From assembly GCA_034509425.1 (NCBI GenBank), contig JAVTVJ010001131.1:62001-126000 (forward strand): a stretch of 64,000 nt of DNA, in the 5' to 3' direction. Source of the DNA: Eopsaltria australis. Its lineage: Eukaryota > Chordata > Aves > Passeriformes > Petroicidae. Below the pieces are notes generated by a model. That model was given only the letters and a program-made list of their open reading frames with translations, was not told where the DNA came from and made no database searches. The position numbers and the translations under genes are program-made. This document shows positions 1 to 9,251 of this stretch, in pieces (the stretch's first letter is position 1; each line of letters begins with the position of its first letter).

Positions 1-608
1 TGGCCGTTCCGGCTGCTCCCAGGCCGAGCAGCATTGCAATAGTTACACCTGTTATCAGTTCTCTTTTGTGGAGCCGGTCGGGTTTCTCAAAGAGGTGGTA
101 CATCTCTTCGTCTGTATGGTACAGGACCCTAGGAACAATTAGAACTTGGACACAAAAGTCAGTGGAATCATTGAATTTGGCAAGAGACACACAAGGACTC
201 ACTCCAGATCGCTGACAAACCCACATCCCAGATGTGGATGGAACCACCCACTTATTCTTTCTGTTGGGCTTGACAACTTTGGTGCAGATGTTGCCTTCCT
301 TTGCTAAGGTTGCATTGCCAAAACATCTGCCCTGACCCGTGACTTGACTCAGGGTGATTCCTCTGCGGGGAGTATCCCACCTGCACTGGTGAGGGGAGTC
401 AGCTGTGGAGTAACTGAAGGGGATATCTAAAGCAACTCCTTCGTAGAAGGGGGGTTTGACATCATAGCAAAGCCAGCAGGAATCAGTTAGGTTCGGGTTG
501 GATTCGTTCAGGGAAAGAAAGGTAGCTTCTAACATACGAAAGATTGGGTCAGGGTCAGACTTGGCTAAACTACTTATCTGGGAGGCATCTGCATGACCGA
601 TCAGGGTA
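1..608 (-). pseudogene. env: Provirus 1 env, downstream part (SU C-terminus to start of TM)
   Basis: Reading the minus strand in the frame shifted by one from the upstream env ORF gives continuous env-like protein with no stop down to base 1. A CWLC motif (the CXXC disulfide-exchange motif of gammaretroviral SU) is encoded at about 471-482. A basic cleavage-type site (RLHKR) followed by a hydrophobic glycine/alanine-rich stretch, as at a SU/TM junction with fusion peptide, is encoded at about 1-75. The frame break lies near 610-650. The membrane-anchoring TM subunit is outside the window. Family assignment rests on these motifs. Confidence 0.75.
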
Positions 609-1472
609 TCAGTGACTTTTGTGGGCAAGGCTTTGGAGTGAGTGGGTTGTGTTTTTCCCTTCTAGTACATCTTTAATAACTTTGTTTGGCCCAACCGCCT
701 GGGATGCGGGGGGTTGGAGCTTGATAATTCGCACATTCACCCACTCTTTTGATCCTTGAATAGCTACTGTCCACGTCCTGCCTGTTGCCCAACTAGGGTG
801 ATCTGGCTGCAAAACGGTCATGTTATAGTCAGTGCACCTCCGAGATTTAGGGATTTTATGATAGTTTCGATAGTATTTTTCCTGAAGGATGACAGGTTGT
901 TTACAACCAGTTGGAGCCCAGATGAACTGTAAAAATTCATCGGGCTTTTGAGGTTCCCACCCAGGTCTCGATGATCCAGCATTTGTAACAATGGTTTCAC
1001 AGCCCCAGTACCCACAATATCCCCACCCTGGATAATTGCAGTACTTCTTCCCTGGGTTTGAGGCTGGGCACCAATAGGATAGATGCATACTTGTAACATG
1101 AGGGGAATAGGGGTTTATTTTTGCTTTTCCAGGGAACAGATCGAAAATGCGGATCACAAAGGATGGGGCATTCGGTGTGGTGGTTTCTTTGAGCACCTTG
1201 TCATTTGACAGGTGTTGCATGACCCACCTGAATGGCTGATGAGAGTAATGGTTTGGATTGGCTTGTCCTCTGGTAACAAGCCCCAACAGCAAAATCACAC
1301 AAAAACACTGTTGATGTCTGGGTTTCACCGGTACAGAACTCTTGGGTGCTGCTTGACGGCCTGGAGGTCTGTCATTTTCCTCTGGAACAGGGGTGTACGC
1401 TTTCCGGGGGTGTCCCACGAGCATGTCCTGTAAATAGAAACTCACAGTTCTCATTAGTCTCATTCTGCTCAT
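609..1472 (-). CDS. env: Provirus 1 env, N-terminal part of surface subunit (frameshifted remnant)
   Basis: This is a 287-codon ORF overlapping the 3' end of pol by about 100 bases, the usual env position in many retroviruses. A long leader is followed by a hydrophobic signal segment (CFCVILLLGLVTRG, about residues 56-69) and then by a cysteine- and tryptophan-rich ectodomain with several N-X-S/T sites, as in gammaretroviral SU. The ORF ends at a TGA caused by a one-base frame break; env coding continues in another frame at 1-608. The protein would normally sit on the virion or cell surface and bind receptor; this copy cannot encode a complete Env. Confidence 0.7.
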   Translation of the reverse strand: MSRMRLMRTVSFYLQDMLVGHPRKAYTPVPEENDRPPGRQAAPKSSVPVKPRHQQCFCVILLLGLVTRGQANPNHYSHQPFRWVMQHLSNDKVLKETTTPNAPSFVIRIFDLFPGKAKINPYSPHVTSMHLSYWCPASNPGKKYCNYPGWGYCGYWGCETIVTNAGSSRPGWEPQKPDEFLQFIWAPTGCKQPVILQEKYYRNYHKIPKSRRCTDYNMTVLQPDHPSWATGRTWTVAIQGSKEWVNVRIIKLQPPASQAVGPNKVIKDVLEGKNTTHSLQSLAHKSH

Positions 1473-3612
1473 TCTGAAGGTCTGGCTTTACTGACCTCAG
1501 TGGACACCACTTGATTTTGCCTTCCTTTTTGACAGCTGTGTACCCCCGCCCTGTGAGTACCAGTCTCCAGCCCCGTTCCCATTCGCCTAGTTCATTTTTA
1601 ATTATGACTTGTGGGCCCTCCTCTAATGCTCGGGTGGCCCAGTGTTTTTGAGCGGGACAGTTTGTTTCATCCCCCCTAGAGAATTGGTTCAGTGCTAGCA
1701 AAGCGGTTGCTAGTATACGTGCTTGGTCCTCTGAGGGAATGGAATTTTCAAAGCCTTCTGCTTTTTCTAGTACTTCTAACTTGGCTTTCGGGATCTGATT
1801 TGCTCGCTCAACAATGGCCTGCCCTGTGCTGTTATATGGGATACCTTGCACTAGAGTGATGCCCCATTTTGAGGCGAATTCCTGCACTGGTTTGGAGATA
1901 AAATTGGAACCATTGTCAGTTTTAATCTGTTTGGGGATGCCAAGCCACGCCATGGCTGTCAGCCAGTGCTGAATTGTGGCTCTAGAGTTAGTTTTGGGGT
2001 GCTGCGTGGCCACAATCACTCCGCTGTAAGTGTCCACTGTCACTGCAAGCCATGCCTGAGGCTTCAGCAGTTGACATAAAGTGAAGTCTGACTGCCAGAT
2101 TTCTGAGGGCTTGAGACCTCTTGGATTGATCCCACTGGACCATAGGGGTAACTTCTGGCAATGAGGGCAGGTGGCCACTACATGTTTTGCGTCTGCTGCC
2201 GAGATCCCGCATCTCTTCGCCAGTGCCTTGGCTCCGATGTGGAGTGACTCATGTAATTGACGAGCTTTTTGCAGTGTCCACACTCCCTTTGCTGCGGCGT
2301 CTGCCTTGTCGTTGCCGGTCTGGAAATAACCTTTAACTGGGTTGTGGCTGTTGATGTGGATGACAGACACGGTGCCCTGTCGCGAGGAGAGTGCTTCTTC
2401 CAGCATTAGAGCTGCTGCAGATGTTGACACACCTGGTCCTGACATGGCCAGGCAGAGCCTTGCCATGAATATAGAGTCTGTTACGATGTTGAGGTGTTCT
2501 TCTTGGAAGAGTCCACACGCCAAGACCACTGCTGTTGCCTCCAGCTGTTGCACTGACAGTGTGGGGTCACGTGCTTTGATGCAGTGCCACTGTTCTCCCG
2601 TCTGCCACACCGCCGCTGCGGTAGAAGTTGTGGAGGAAGCGTCTGTGAAGACCGTCGGTCCTGGCAGCGATCGGTCCGCGACCTTTGGTGGCACGTCTAT
2701 GTCCACAATGGTCAGTAGCTGGGTCCAAGGTGGTTTGGCGGAGTAGGAGATTTCTCCTGCGAAGCCTGTGAGAGCAAGGGCTAGGTGCTCCTGTGTCGTG
2801 GTTGATTCTGTGATTGGCTGCTTGCGGAAGGGAAGGTGGATTCTCATCGGCTCGGTTCCCAGGTGTCTCAAGGCAAGTTTCCTGCCCTTCGTGATGAGGT
2901 TGGCGATGCATTTGATTCCTGGGGCGAATGCACGAGCCGGTTTTCCAAGGACTATCCACTGGATCGGCCGGGACTTCTCTGAAGGCCCTTGGGCTAGTGC
3001 TCCCACTCCTCCCTTTGGTGTAAAGTGAACGTATAAATCAAGCAGCATGCTTGGGTTCCATCTGGCAAGGGTGCTGGTGGACATCTGATGCTCGATGAAG
3101 TCAAGAGAGCTCGCTGCTTGTGGCGTTAGTTGTTTGGGTTCCCAAGGGTGCTTGCCTTTCAGGAGCTCATGCAAGGGGTCCATGATCTCAGGAGGAATCA
3201 GGACGATGTTATGGAGCCACTGCAGGGATCCCACAAGGCGCTGCATGTCATGGAGCGTCTTGATGTCTTGGCGGACCTTCACCTTGGGGGGTGTCACGTA
3301 GGAGCTTGTGATTCCTACTCCCAGGAAGGTCACGCAGGGTCCTTTCTTGATCTTCGCGCTCATGATCTCGAAGCCGTTTGCTTGGAGAGTCTCCGTGATT
3401 GTGGACACTAAGTGATCCACTTGGCTTGTTGATGGTGCAGCGACGAGGATATCATCCATGTATTGGATGATGGTTGCAGCGGGATAGGAGTGTCGGACTG
3501 GCATCAGTGCTTTGTCCACGGTGATCTGGCATATGGAGGGATTGTCCACGAACCCTTGAGGCAATACTTTCCATTGAAAGCGAAGGTTGGGTTTATTGCC
3601 ATTTGGGAACAT
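1372..3612 (-). CDS. pol: Provirus 1 pol: RT palm to integrase (746-codon open frame)
   Basis: This covers most of reverse transcriptase, RNase H and integrase of a class II retrovirus. Visible motifs are YMDD at residues 51-54 (RT catalytic), FTDAS and a later TDS (RNase H acidic residues), a TGNDKADAAAKG block near the RNase H end, an N-terminal zinc-binding HHCC module in integrase (CPHCQ at its end), and the integrase triad in SDFT, TDNGSNF and the VERAN block. It then runs to a C-terminal KWCPLRSVKP-type segment and overlaps env. The RT N-terminus, including the first catalytic Asp, is in another frame (3593-4020), so one frameshift near 3600-3650 breaks the gene. Apart from that the long open frame suggests a fairly young insertion. 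Confidence 0.88.
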   Translation of the reverse strand: MFPNGNKPNLRFQWKVLPQGFVDNPSICQITVDKALMPVRHSYPAATIIQYMDDILVAAPSTSQVDHLVSTITETLQANGFEIMSAKIKKGPCVTFLGVGITSSYVTPPKVKVRQDIKTLHDMQRLVGSLQWLHNIVLIPPEIMDPLHELLKGKHPWEPKQLTPQAASSLDFIEHQMSTSTLARWNPSMLLDLYVHFTPKGGVGALAQGPSEKSRPIQWIVLGKPARAFAPGIKCIANLITKGRKLALRHLGTEPMRIHLPFRKQPITESTTTQEHLALALTGFAGEISYSAKPPWTQLLTIVDIDVPPKVADRSLPGPTVFTDASSTTSTAAAVWQTGEQWHCIKARDPTLSVQQLEATAVVLACGLFQEEHLNIVTDSIFMARLCLAMSGPGVSTSAAALMLEEALSSRQGTVSVIHINSHNPVKGYFQTGNDKADAAAKGVWTLQKARQLHESLHIGAKALAKRCGISAADAKHVVATCPHCQKLPLWSSGINPRGLKPSEIWQSDFTLCQLLKPQAWLAVTVDTYSGVIVATQHPKTNSRATIQHWLTAMAWLGIPKQIKTDNGSNFISKPVQEFASKWGITLVQGIPYNSTGQAIVERANQIPKAKLEVLEKAEGFENSIPSEDQARILATALLALNQFSRGDETNCPAQKHWATRALEEGPQVIIKNELGEWERGWRLVLTGRGYTAVKKEGKIKWCPLRSVKPDLQNEQNETNENCEFLFTGHARGTPPESVHPCSRGK

Positions 3613-4020
3613 GAAAAAGCAAAACGTTCTTTGTCTTCAGGGTGCAGAGTATTGAAAAGAAACAGTCTTTAATGTCCAGCACAGCGCATGGCTGGCCTTC
3701 GGGGATAGCTGAGTTCATGGGCAGCAGTGTCTGAACTGGGCCCATGGGTCTGGCTGTCTTATTTACTTCTCTCAGGTCATGGATGAGGCGGTAACTTTCT
3801 CCAGACTTTTTGGGGATTACAAATACAGGGGTGTTCCACGGGCTGATGGAGGGTTCTATATGACCCTTTTGTAGTTCACGGTCAACCAGTTCCAGCAAGG
3901 CTGCCATTCGAGGCTCTGACAGGGGCCACTGCTCCACGTATACAATTTCTGATGATTTCCAAGTCAATTTAATTGGCAGCGGTGGATGAACTGCAGTGGC
4001 CCTCATGGTAAATTTGTCAT
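3593..4020 (-). pseudogene. pol: Provirus 1 RT N-terminus, out of frame with the rest of pol
   Basis: This segment encodes the fingers and first palm motif of RT. Recognisable blocks are the PLPIKLTWKS start, SPWNTPVFVIPKKSG, RLIHDLREVNK and the catalytic LDIKDCFFSI. It ends in the wrong frame relative to the YMDD-containing ORF at 1372-3612, so one indel separates the first catalytic aspartate from the YMDD pair. It overlaps the pro ORF, as expected of adjacent frames. Confidence 0.8.
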
Positions 4021-4368
4021 CCTGACTCCTAACATAGCAAGGATGTCCCTTCCTATCAAAGGTGGAGAGTTCTGTAGAATGCAGGGGTAGATTGCCACTG
4101 TCTGTTCTGGTCCCTTTTTTGTGTGAAGTGTTACAGCTACCACCTGGGTGCTTTTCCACGCCCGGGATGGCCCTCCCACACCATTCACTGGGGGGGCTTC
4201 TGTAAATTGCCAATGTTGTGGCCAATGTGCTTGGGGAATAATTGTACAGTCTGAACCCGTGTCTGCCCAAAACTGAAGCCCTATGACGTGGGGATCCTGA
4301 CTGCCATAGAGGCGGCATGTCCCCCACACTATCAGGGGCTTTTTCCCTACTTTCATGGCCAGGGCCAC
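4003..4368 (-). pseudogene. pro: Provirus 1 protease, 5' end cut by a solo LTR
   Basis: This is an aspartic protease with the active-site block WADTGSDCTIIP and, about 75 residues later, the flap-distal LIGRDILA block, as in class II retroviral proteases. The reading frame is open but its upstream part is separated from gag by the solo LTR at 4369-5986. The first residues of the apparent ORF (4369-4419) are LTR sequence, not protease. The 5-base repeat GTGGC on both sides of the LTR shows that 4364-4368 and 5987-5991 were one site. Confidence 0.85.
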
Positions 4369-5986
4369 TGTCGTGGTTTTAGTTTGCCTATTTAGGTTTG
4401 TGGCTAAATGCCAGCACACTTACCTAAATTTACTTGATTGCTTGTTGTGAGATAAGGATTAGGAGTAGGCAAAGCAGGCTCAAACTTTATAAAGTACAAA
4501 GAAGTTTTATTAATATATCTAAGACAAAGGGAAAAAAGAAAAAAAAACCTCAAGAAAAAAACTAGAACAAACTCTTCAGACTACCCCTCTTTCCCCACTC
4601 TCCATTTCATTCTCCCTGACAACATACAAAAGACAACACTTTGACTTCCAGTCAGTTTACTACCTCAGAAACAGCTTCTGTTCTAGTTCATTTAGGGAGA
4701 GAAGTTTCTTTTGCTTACACCATGGATCTTCTGTAAGAAAAAATACAGTTTTTATGGGTCTTCTGCCTCACCATTAACCGCTGCCTGGAGCAAAGTCCAG
4801 CTTAATGGTGGATCTCTCCCACACCAGTAGCCTTCCCACAGCTACTATGGTGGGTTATGAACAGTCCACAGGGTACCTGTTTTAAGGATGCCCAGTTCAA
4901 TTGCAGCAACAAAGAAAAATCCTTTCTTCTGTGCTTAGCAGCACAGGTTCTCCTGACAACTCAGGTTCTCTAGCATTCTCCCCGGGACCAAGGCTCTGAG
5001 TCACAGCCTCTCCTCTCTCTTGGTTCTAGTTTCTCATCAGGCTGTACTTTTTCAACACTTACTTGTCTGTACTTAGGTATTGCAGTTCATTGGCTGCAAT
5101 AAGAACTTCACATCCCCCTTTGGACTATATCTTCATATATTACAGAGAATTTATTAGCTCAGTCTCCAACCATGGTTCTCCAAAAGAGTTTTCAGCTTCA
5201 CTTTTGAAGCAACTTCTCATGCACCTCCCTCTAGGTATCAGTTCTGCTTTCCTCCCTGACTGTAAAGTCTCTGCGCTGCACTATGTAGATGTCTTCACTC
5301 GTTCCTCTCTCTGCGAGGAAGGATGGATGTCTGTGAGTTTAGTCCAGGCATGGAGAGAGTTAATCTCTGTCTCTCTCTCTCTCTGGCAGTGTGAGGATCA
5401 CGTGCTCTTTGCCGGGTTGTTTGAACAGGTCCGAGCTGGATGCCAGACGCTCTCAGAGTCTTTGCCTGGCTCCGCCAAGCTGGCTCGGCCTGGTGGGGCC
5501 ATCTGGGCCTGGAGTGACAGGGCAGGGCCTGGCCCGAGCTGGATGGAGTCCGGCCCTGTCCTTGCCTGGCCCGGCTCTCTCTCTTGTGTAGCTGACACAC
5601 CGGCTGAGCTGGATCTGCTGAAAATTCCAATAGTTTCCTCCCCCATGCCTGCCCGGCTGCAGCGGCACGGCTGCCGTAAAACCTCCCTTCCCCCCCCCCC
5701 CATCCCTCCTTCGGAAGGAGGTAGGGGGGGGCCTTACCAGTGAGAGAAGCAGGAGCTGCTCCTCTCCACACAGCAGCAGCAGGTCCAAAGAGGAAGAGCG
5801 TCAGAGAGTCTCTGCTTATATATGGTTTTTTCCTTGAAGGCGGGCCAACTTTTTAATTGGTTTACCTACCTATCAATCCTTAAAACTACCTGATCGTTGG
5901 CTCTCTCTTGCAGGAAGGAAATTGTATTGCTTCCTGCAGCACAGATCACTTCCTAGATTTTGACCCCTCTAGCCTAACCCAAGACA
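4369..5986 (-). mobile_element. Solo LTR, 1.6 kb family (copy 1)
   Basis: On the minus strand it begins TGTCTTGGG and ends CCACGACA, with a perfect 5-bp target duplication (GTGGC, 4364-4368 and 5987-5991). A second copy lies at 61338-62933 in opposite orientation. A TATA box (about 5815-5823), a GTAAGG splice-donor-like site (5731-5740) and an AATAAA (about 4507-4512) are in order on the minus strand. The TATA to poly(A) signal distance is about 1.3 kb, so R or the transcribed part of the LTR is very long. It contains a CT-rich tract near 5360-5386. The short ORFs in it differ between the two copies and are not supported as genes. Confidence 0.93.
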
Positions 5987-5991
5987 GCCAC

Positions 5992-6272
5992 CCAGGGGTT
6001 CCGCTCTGGGGCGCCCCCTGCTGACCCTGTGGCACAAGTGCGGCTTGTGGCTGTGGTGGGTGCAATGGTGCTGCTGGCGGTGCTGTGAAACTCTGCATTT
6101 GCACCGTTTGTGTGGGTGCAGGACTGGCTGTCTCCTGCGGGGGCATAGGGAATGAGGGCCCCCCGCCCCACTGGGGGTTGGCATAGATGGGCCGCCTTGC
6201 ATTCGCAGCGGGAGGAGGCTGGGTGCGGCCCGCATGCCCCCTACCCCTTCCGTTTCCCTGGGGTCGGGATCA
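5992..6272 (-). pseudogene. gag: Provirus 1 gag C-terminal tail / gag-pro linker
   Basis: Downstream of the nonsense codon that ends the gag ORF the same frame stays open and encodes a proline-, glutamine- and alanine-rich tail until the solo LTR. This is the region between the second NC zinc knuckle and the protease. No independent gene is indicated. Confidence 0.6.
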
Positions 6273-8327
6273 TCAGTCCTTAGCGAGGTGTCCCTTCCTC
6301 CCGCAGCCCCAACAGAGCCCTCTCACGCGCGCTTGAGATGGAGGCCCCGCCGGGGGAGGCTGGGATTTGTGGGGACAGCCCGTTGCGATGTGGCCCGCCT
6401 GTCCACATTTGAAGCATGCCATTGCACTAGTTAGATCATGTACGACAGCCTGAAAAGGGGTTAGCTGTTCTTCCCTAACTACATGTTTGATCATATCAGC
6501 CAGGCTGGCTCCTATTGGAACGGAGCGCAAGATTTCTTTGGTAATAGTGTTACTTTGTTGCTGCAAGCAGTCTGCTACAACGGGTCCTTTTGCCGCCGCA
6601 GGCAGGGTAGAGGCGTCTACTGCTGCCTGTAGGCGGTCCACAAACTTTGTGAAGCTTTCACTTTCTGTTTGCTTTCTGGTGGACCACGGTGAAGGCTTAG
6701 CTACCACACGAGATGCAGCACGAATGGCTTCTCTGGCAGCTCGGGTTGTGGCCCTGACTTCCTCGGCTCGCAATTGTGCAGCTTGCTGCTGAGGTGTAAT
6801 CATCTCATCATGTTTCCCTGTCAGCCTGGAAAAGCTCGAGCCATGCAGTGGTTGCCCCGCCCCAGAGGACTGGGCTAATAGGTTCATACAATTGTCTGTC
6901 CATTCCTGTTTAAAAACAATCATTCCTGCCCCATCAAAAATCATGCGACCTATTTGTCTAATATCAAAGGGGAGCAGGTTATCATTGCAAAAAAGGCCGT
7001 CTATGAGAGTAGAAACAATGATGGAATCCATCCCCTTTTCTGAGATTGCTTTGACAATCGTTTGTATATCTTTGGGGTTTATTGGGTCATAGACCTGTTG
7101 TTGGTTTCCGTTTTGCCCCGTGGTTCTCACCGGGAAAGCATGGACTGTAGCTGAGGGCACCCATTCTGCACAAGCTATTTTTATCTTTCCCCAGTCGGTG
7201 AATTTGTATTGTGATTGCTTTCCGGCGTGATTTAAAACTTTATTAGTTTTCGTTTCAAATTGTGATAGCTCTGCTTCTTCCGACTCTGTGTCCCTGTCAG
7301 TTTCCGATAACTCAGCAGAGCTAGCGGAGCTGTTGTCGGACTCAGAGCCGGAAGTCGACTGCCAGAGCACTTCCGGGATTCCGTGCCTTTTGTCACGGCT
7401 CCGGCCCCGCTCCTCCCCCCGGGGGCGGCGCCGGTCCTGCCCCCTGGGCTTGCCCTGCCTCTCGTAAGGGGAGGGCTCTCCTTTAAATGATAATGGCATT
7501 GAGCACGGCTCTTGACTGGGCATGCGCTCTCTGCCGTTCTCCCGTGCCCGCGCGTTTGTAGCTCTCTCTTCCCGCGCATGCGCAGCAGCTAACACTCGCA
7601 ATCTTTGTTCGTTCCTGCCGCTGAAACCCTGGCCCCGCCCATCTCCTTGGTCGCCCGCGCCATTTTGAACTGCATAGGGCGGGGGAGGGGGGTTCACCCG
7701 CGCTCCCTCTCTAGCTGCCCTCTCGGTTTCCCTGGCTTCGGTTGTCAATCCCTCCCAAAAAGATCGCGCAGATTGCTGTGCTTCCAGCATTGGATCTCTA
7801 ACCGGCGGCGGAGGGACGGATGGGGAAATCGCGGACGTTTGGGAAGTTTCCGCGGCAGGGGGTGGATCCGGCGGGCTCGGCGGAAGGGTCGGGAGGTTTT
7901 CTGGGGGCCCCGGGGCGTTTGGATTCGGGTCTGGGGAGGAGGGAAGCGCGCCCGGTCCCCGCGAACCCCCGCTCTCAGATAGACCACTCTCGGAGTCGGT
8001 CTGTGTTATTGCTGCCACTCCCAGCTTAGGAGTAGCTAATAAACATGCACGTGCAGCTTTCCAAGTCTCTTGTTGTTCCAGCGCTTGGCGTAAAGCCGTT
8101 TCTACTTTCCCCCACGCTTTGAGACTTTTTCCGCTGCCCGAGAATTTAGTTTCCTCTGCTAAAACATTGGTACATTTCTCCCACACCTCTGGGTGTAATA
8201 TTTCTGCTGGACGCTCAATCGCCCCAAGACCCAGGAGTTTTGCAATAGCAATATAAAAATCCTTGAGCTTACACTTAATACCCCACTGCTTATAAAGTAA
8301 ACTCACGACCTTTGCGACGGTTTCCAT
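6273..8327 (-). CDS. gag: Provirus 1 gag (684-codon open frame, truncated in NC)
   Basis: This is the structural polyprotein of a class II retrovirus. In order: an alpha-helical matrix-like N-terminus (residues 1-105), a long proline/serine-rich and charged region with a PPPPPY late-domain motif at 213-218, a capsid ending in a major homology region (ESFTKFVDRLQAAVD, near residue 580), and nucleocapsid with one complete CCHC knuckle (CFKCGQAGHIATGC) and a second that stops one residue before its last cysteine. That TGA, followed by another TGA, is a nonsense mutation; the tail continues open in the same frame. Its ATG lies about 105 bases downstream of the primer site. Gag normally assembles virions at the membrane. 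Confidence 0.9.
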   Translation of the reverse strand: METVAKVVSLLYKQWGIKCKLKDFYIAIAKLLGLGAIERPAEILHPEVWEKCTNVLAEETKFSGSGKSLKAWGKVETALRQALEQQETWKAARACLLATPKLGVAAITQTDSESGLSESGGSRGPGALPSSPDPNPNAPGPPENLPTLPPSPPDPPPAAETSQTSAISPSVPPPPVRDPMLEAQQSARSFWEGLTTEARETERAAREGARVNPPPPPYAVQNGAGDQGDGRGQGFSGRNEQRLRVLAAAHAREERATNARARENGRERMPSQEPCSMPLSFKGEPSPYERQGKPRGQDRRRPRGEERGRSRDKRHGIPEVLWQSTSGSESDNSSASSAELSETDRDTESEEAELSQFETKTNKVLNHAGKQSQYKFTDWGKIKIACAEWVPSATVHAFPVRTTGQNGNQQQVYDPINPKDIQTIVKAISEKGMDSIIVSTLIDGLFCNDNLLPFDIRQIGRMIFDGAGMIVFKQEWTDNCMNLLAQSSGAGQPLHGSSFSRLTGKHDEMITPQQQAAQLRAEEVRATTRAAREAIRAASRVVAKPSPWSTRKQTESESFTKFVDRLQAAVDASTLPAAAKGPVVADCLQQQSNTITKEILRSVPIGASLADMIKHVVREEQLTPFQAVVHDLTSAMACFKCGQAGHIATGCPHKSQPPPAGPPSQARVRGLCWGCGRKGHLAKD

Positions 8328-8432
8328 AGTAACCGCGGGTGCTTGGGGACGTCTCCCCCACCTGAAGTCAGCTTCGCTGCCCCGGCCACTGCCTCTTGTC
8401 CAGGCGAATCCCGTAGCCCGAGCTCCTCTTCT

Positions 8433-8450
8433 TCCCGGGTTTCGGCACCA
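8433..8450 (-). promoter_or_regulatory. Primer binding site, tRNA-Phe type
   Basis: The minus strand reads TGGTGCCGAAACCCGGGA, complementary to the 3' end of tRNA-Phe including CCA. It lies three bases downstream of the LTR end, the normal place for the minus-strand primer. Confidence 0.85.
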
Positions 8451-8453
8451 CTA

Positions 8454-8808
8454 TGTTGCCTTCTTGCTATGAAGGCAGGCGACCTGGTTCAAGAACGACA
8501 GCACGGCAGCCCGGCCTCACCCAAGCCACTCGGGCCATGGACTCACAGACACCAATGTGGTGGATGGTCAAATGCCGTTTATTATCTCATCTCATGAGGT
8601 TAAATAGTCTAGGGGGCTTCACTACGTCAGGAAGGGGACGGTGGGATAGCTAGGGTTAGTAAGGAGTGGAAAACTACTGGGGTTAGGAGGTGTTGCATAC
8701 TTTGGGTGATCTCTTATCATGCAGGAATGAAGGGAGGGAGATTCCATGCTGCTCTCTGCTTTCTGTCACATCGCGAGATCTTCCGTCCGCCTGTCCCTAT
8801 CTACCACA
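8454..8808 (-). mobile_element. 5' LTR of provirus 1 (355 bp)
   Basis: On the minus strand it starts TGTGGTAGATAG and ends GGCAACA, next to the primer site. An AATAAA poly(A) signal is present (plus-strand TTTATT near 8578-8583). The upstream end coincides exactly with the point where homology of ERV A pro to ERV C pro stops, which fixes the boundary. The 3' LTR and target duplication partner are outside the window. Confidence 0.85.
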
Positions 8809-9248
8809 CCCTTCAGAAGCCCAACTGCAGATGGGTTCTCTGATAGTCCAGGCAAGGTATTCAATTGCTTAACGCCCTCTGTCTCCACAGCAGCAATCCC
8901 AAAAGCCCACCTGAGTCCTTTTGGGTCTTTGAAATACCCATTTTGGAGGAAATCTATGCCCAAAATGCATGGGGCCTCTGGGCCAGTCACAGTAGAATGT
9001 TTCTTCCACTCATTTCCAGTCAGGCTCACCTCAGCTTCCACCAAAGTCAAATCCTGTGATCCCCATGTCACGCCAGAGATAGAGACAGATTCTGCCCCCA
9101 CATGTCTTGATGGGATTAATGTGCACTGTGCACCAGCGTCAACCAAAGCCTCATATTTTTGTGGTTCTGATGTGCCAGGCCAATGAATCCACACAGTCCA
9201 AAAAACACGGTTTTCCCTAGCCTCCACCTGGCTAGAGGCAGGGCCTCT
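8809..9248 (-). pseudogene. pro: ERV A protease, truncated by provirus 1
   Basis: It aligns along its length with the ERV C protease (42980-43355): shared blocks include QCTLIPSRHVG, TGPEAPCILGIDFLQNGYF, RWAFGIAAVETEG and LNTLPGLSENPSAVGLL. The active-site triplet is DAG here and DTG in ERV C, a change expected to impair catalysis. It is entered in frame through the UAG at 9249-9251. Similarity ends at 8809, the provirus 1 junction. Confidence 0.8.
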
Positions 9249-9251
9249 CTA
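9215..9251 (-). promoter_or_regulatory. ERV A gag-pro junction: in-frame UAG plus hairpin
   Basis: Gag and pro are in the same frame, separated by TAG at 9249-9251. Five bases later CCCU (9240-9243) pairs with AGGG (9215-9218), and CCUCU (9234-9238) pairs with GGAGG (9221-9225) around an 8-base loop. The same layout occurs in ERV C at 43322-43358, with AGAGG instead of GGAGG so pairing is kept (U-A versus U-G). This looks like a readthrough signal for making Gag-Pro-Pol; function is inferred. Confidence 0.65.

Larger units (their letters stand above)
1..8808 (-). mobile_element. Provirus 1: class II gag-pro-pol with gamma-type env, 3' end beyond window
   Basis: On the minus strand the order is LTR (8454-8808), primer site (8433-8450), gag, pro, pol and env, running off the left edge before the 3' LTR. 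Gag has two CCHC knuckles and a PPPY motif, and Pol has YMDD and a betaretrovirus-like RNase H and integrase, so the body is class II (ERVK-like). The env has a CWLC motif typical of gammaretroviral surface proteins. A solo LTR interrupts gag/pro at 4369-5986. The right end (8808) cuts the pro gene of ERV A, so this provirus inserted into ERV A. It carries a frameshift in RT, a frameshift in env and a nonsense codon in the second Gag zinc knuckle, so it is not intact. Confidence 0.9.

Noticed and set aside
2342..3411. Plus-strand ORFs opposite provirus 1 pol
   Set aside because: They are shadows of the well-supported minus-strand pol frame.
5063..5771. ORFs of 226 and 158 codons on both strands within the 1.6 kb LTR
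   Set aside because: They lie in a GC- and repeat-rich LTR, overlap on both strands and are not preserved in the second copy at 61338-62933.
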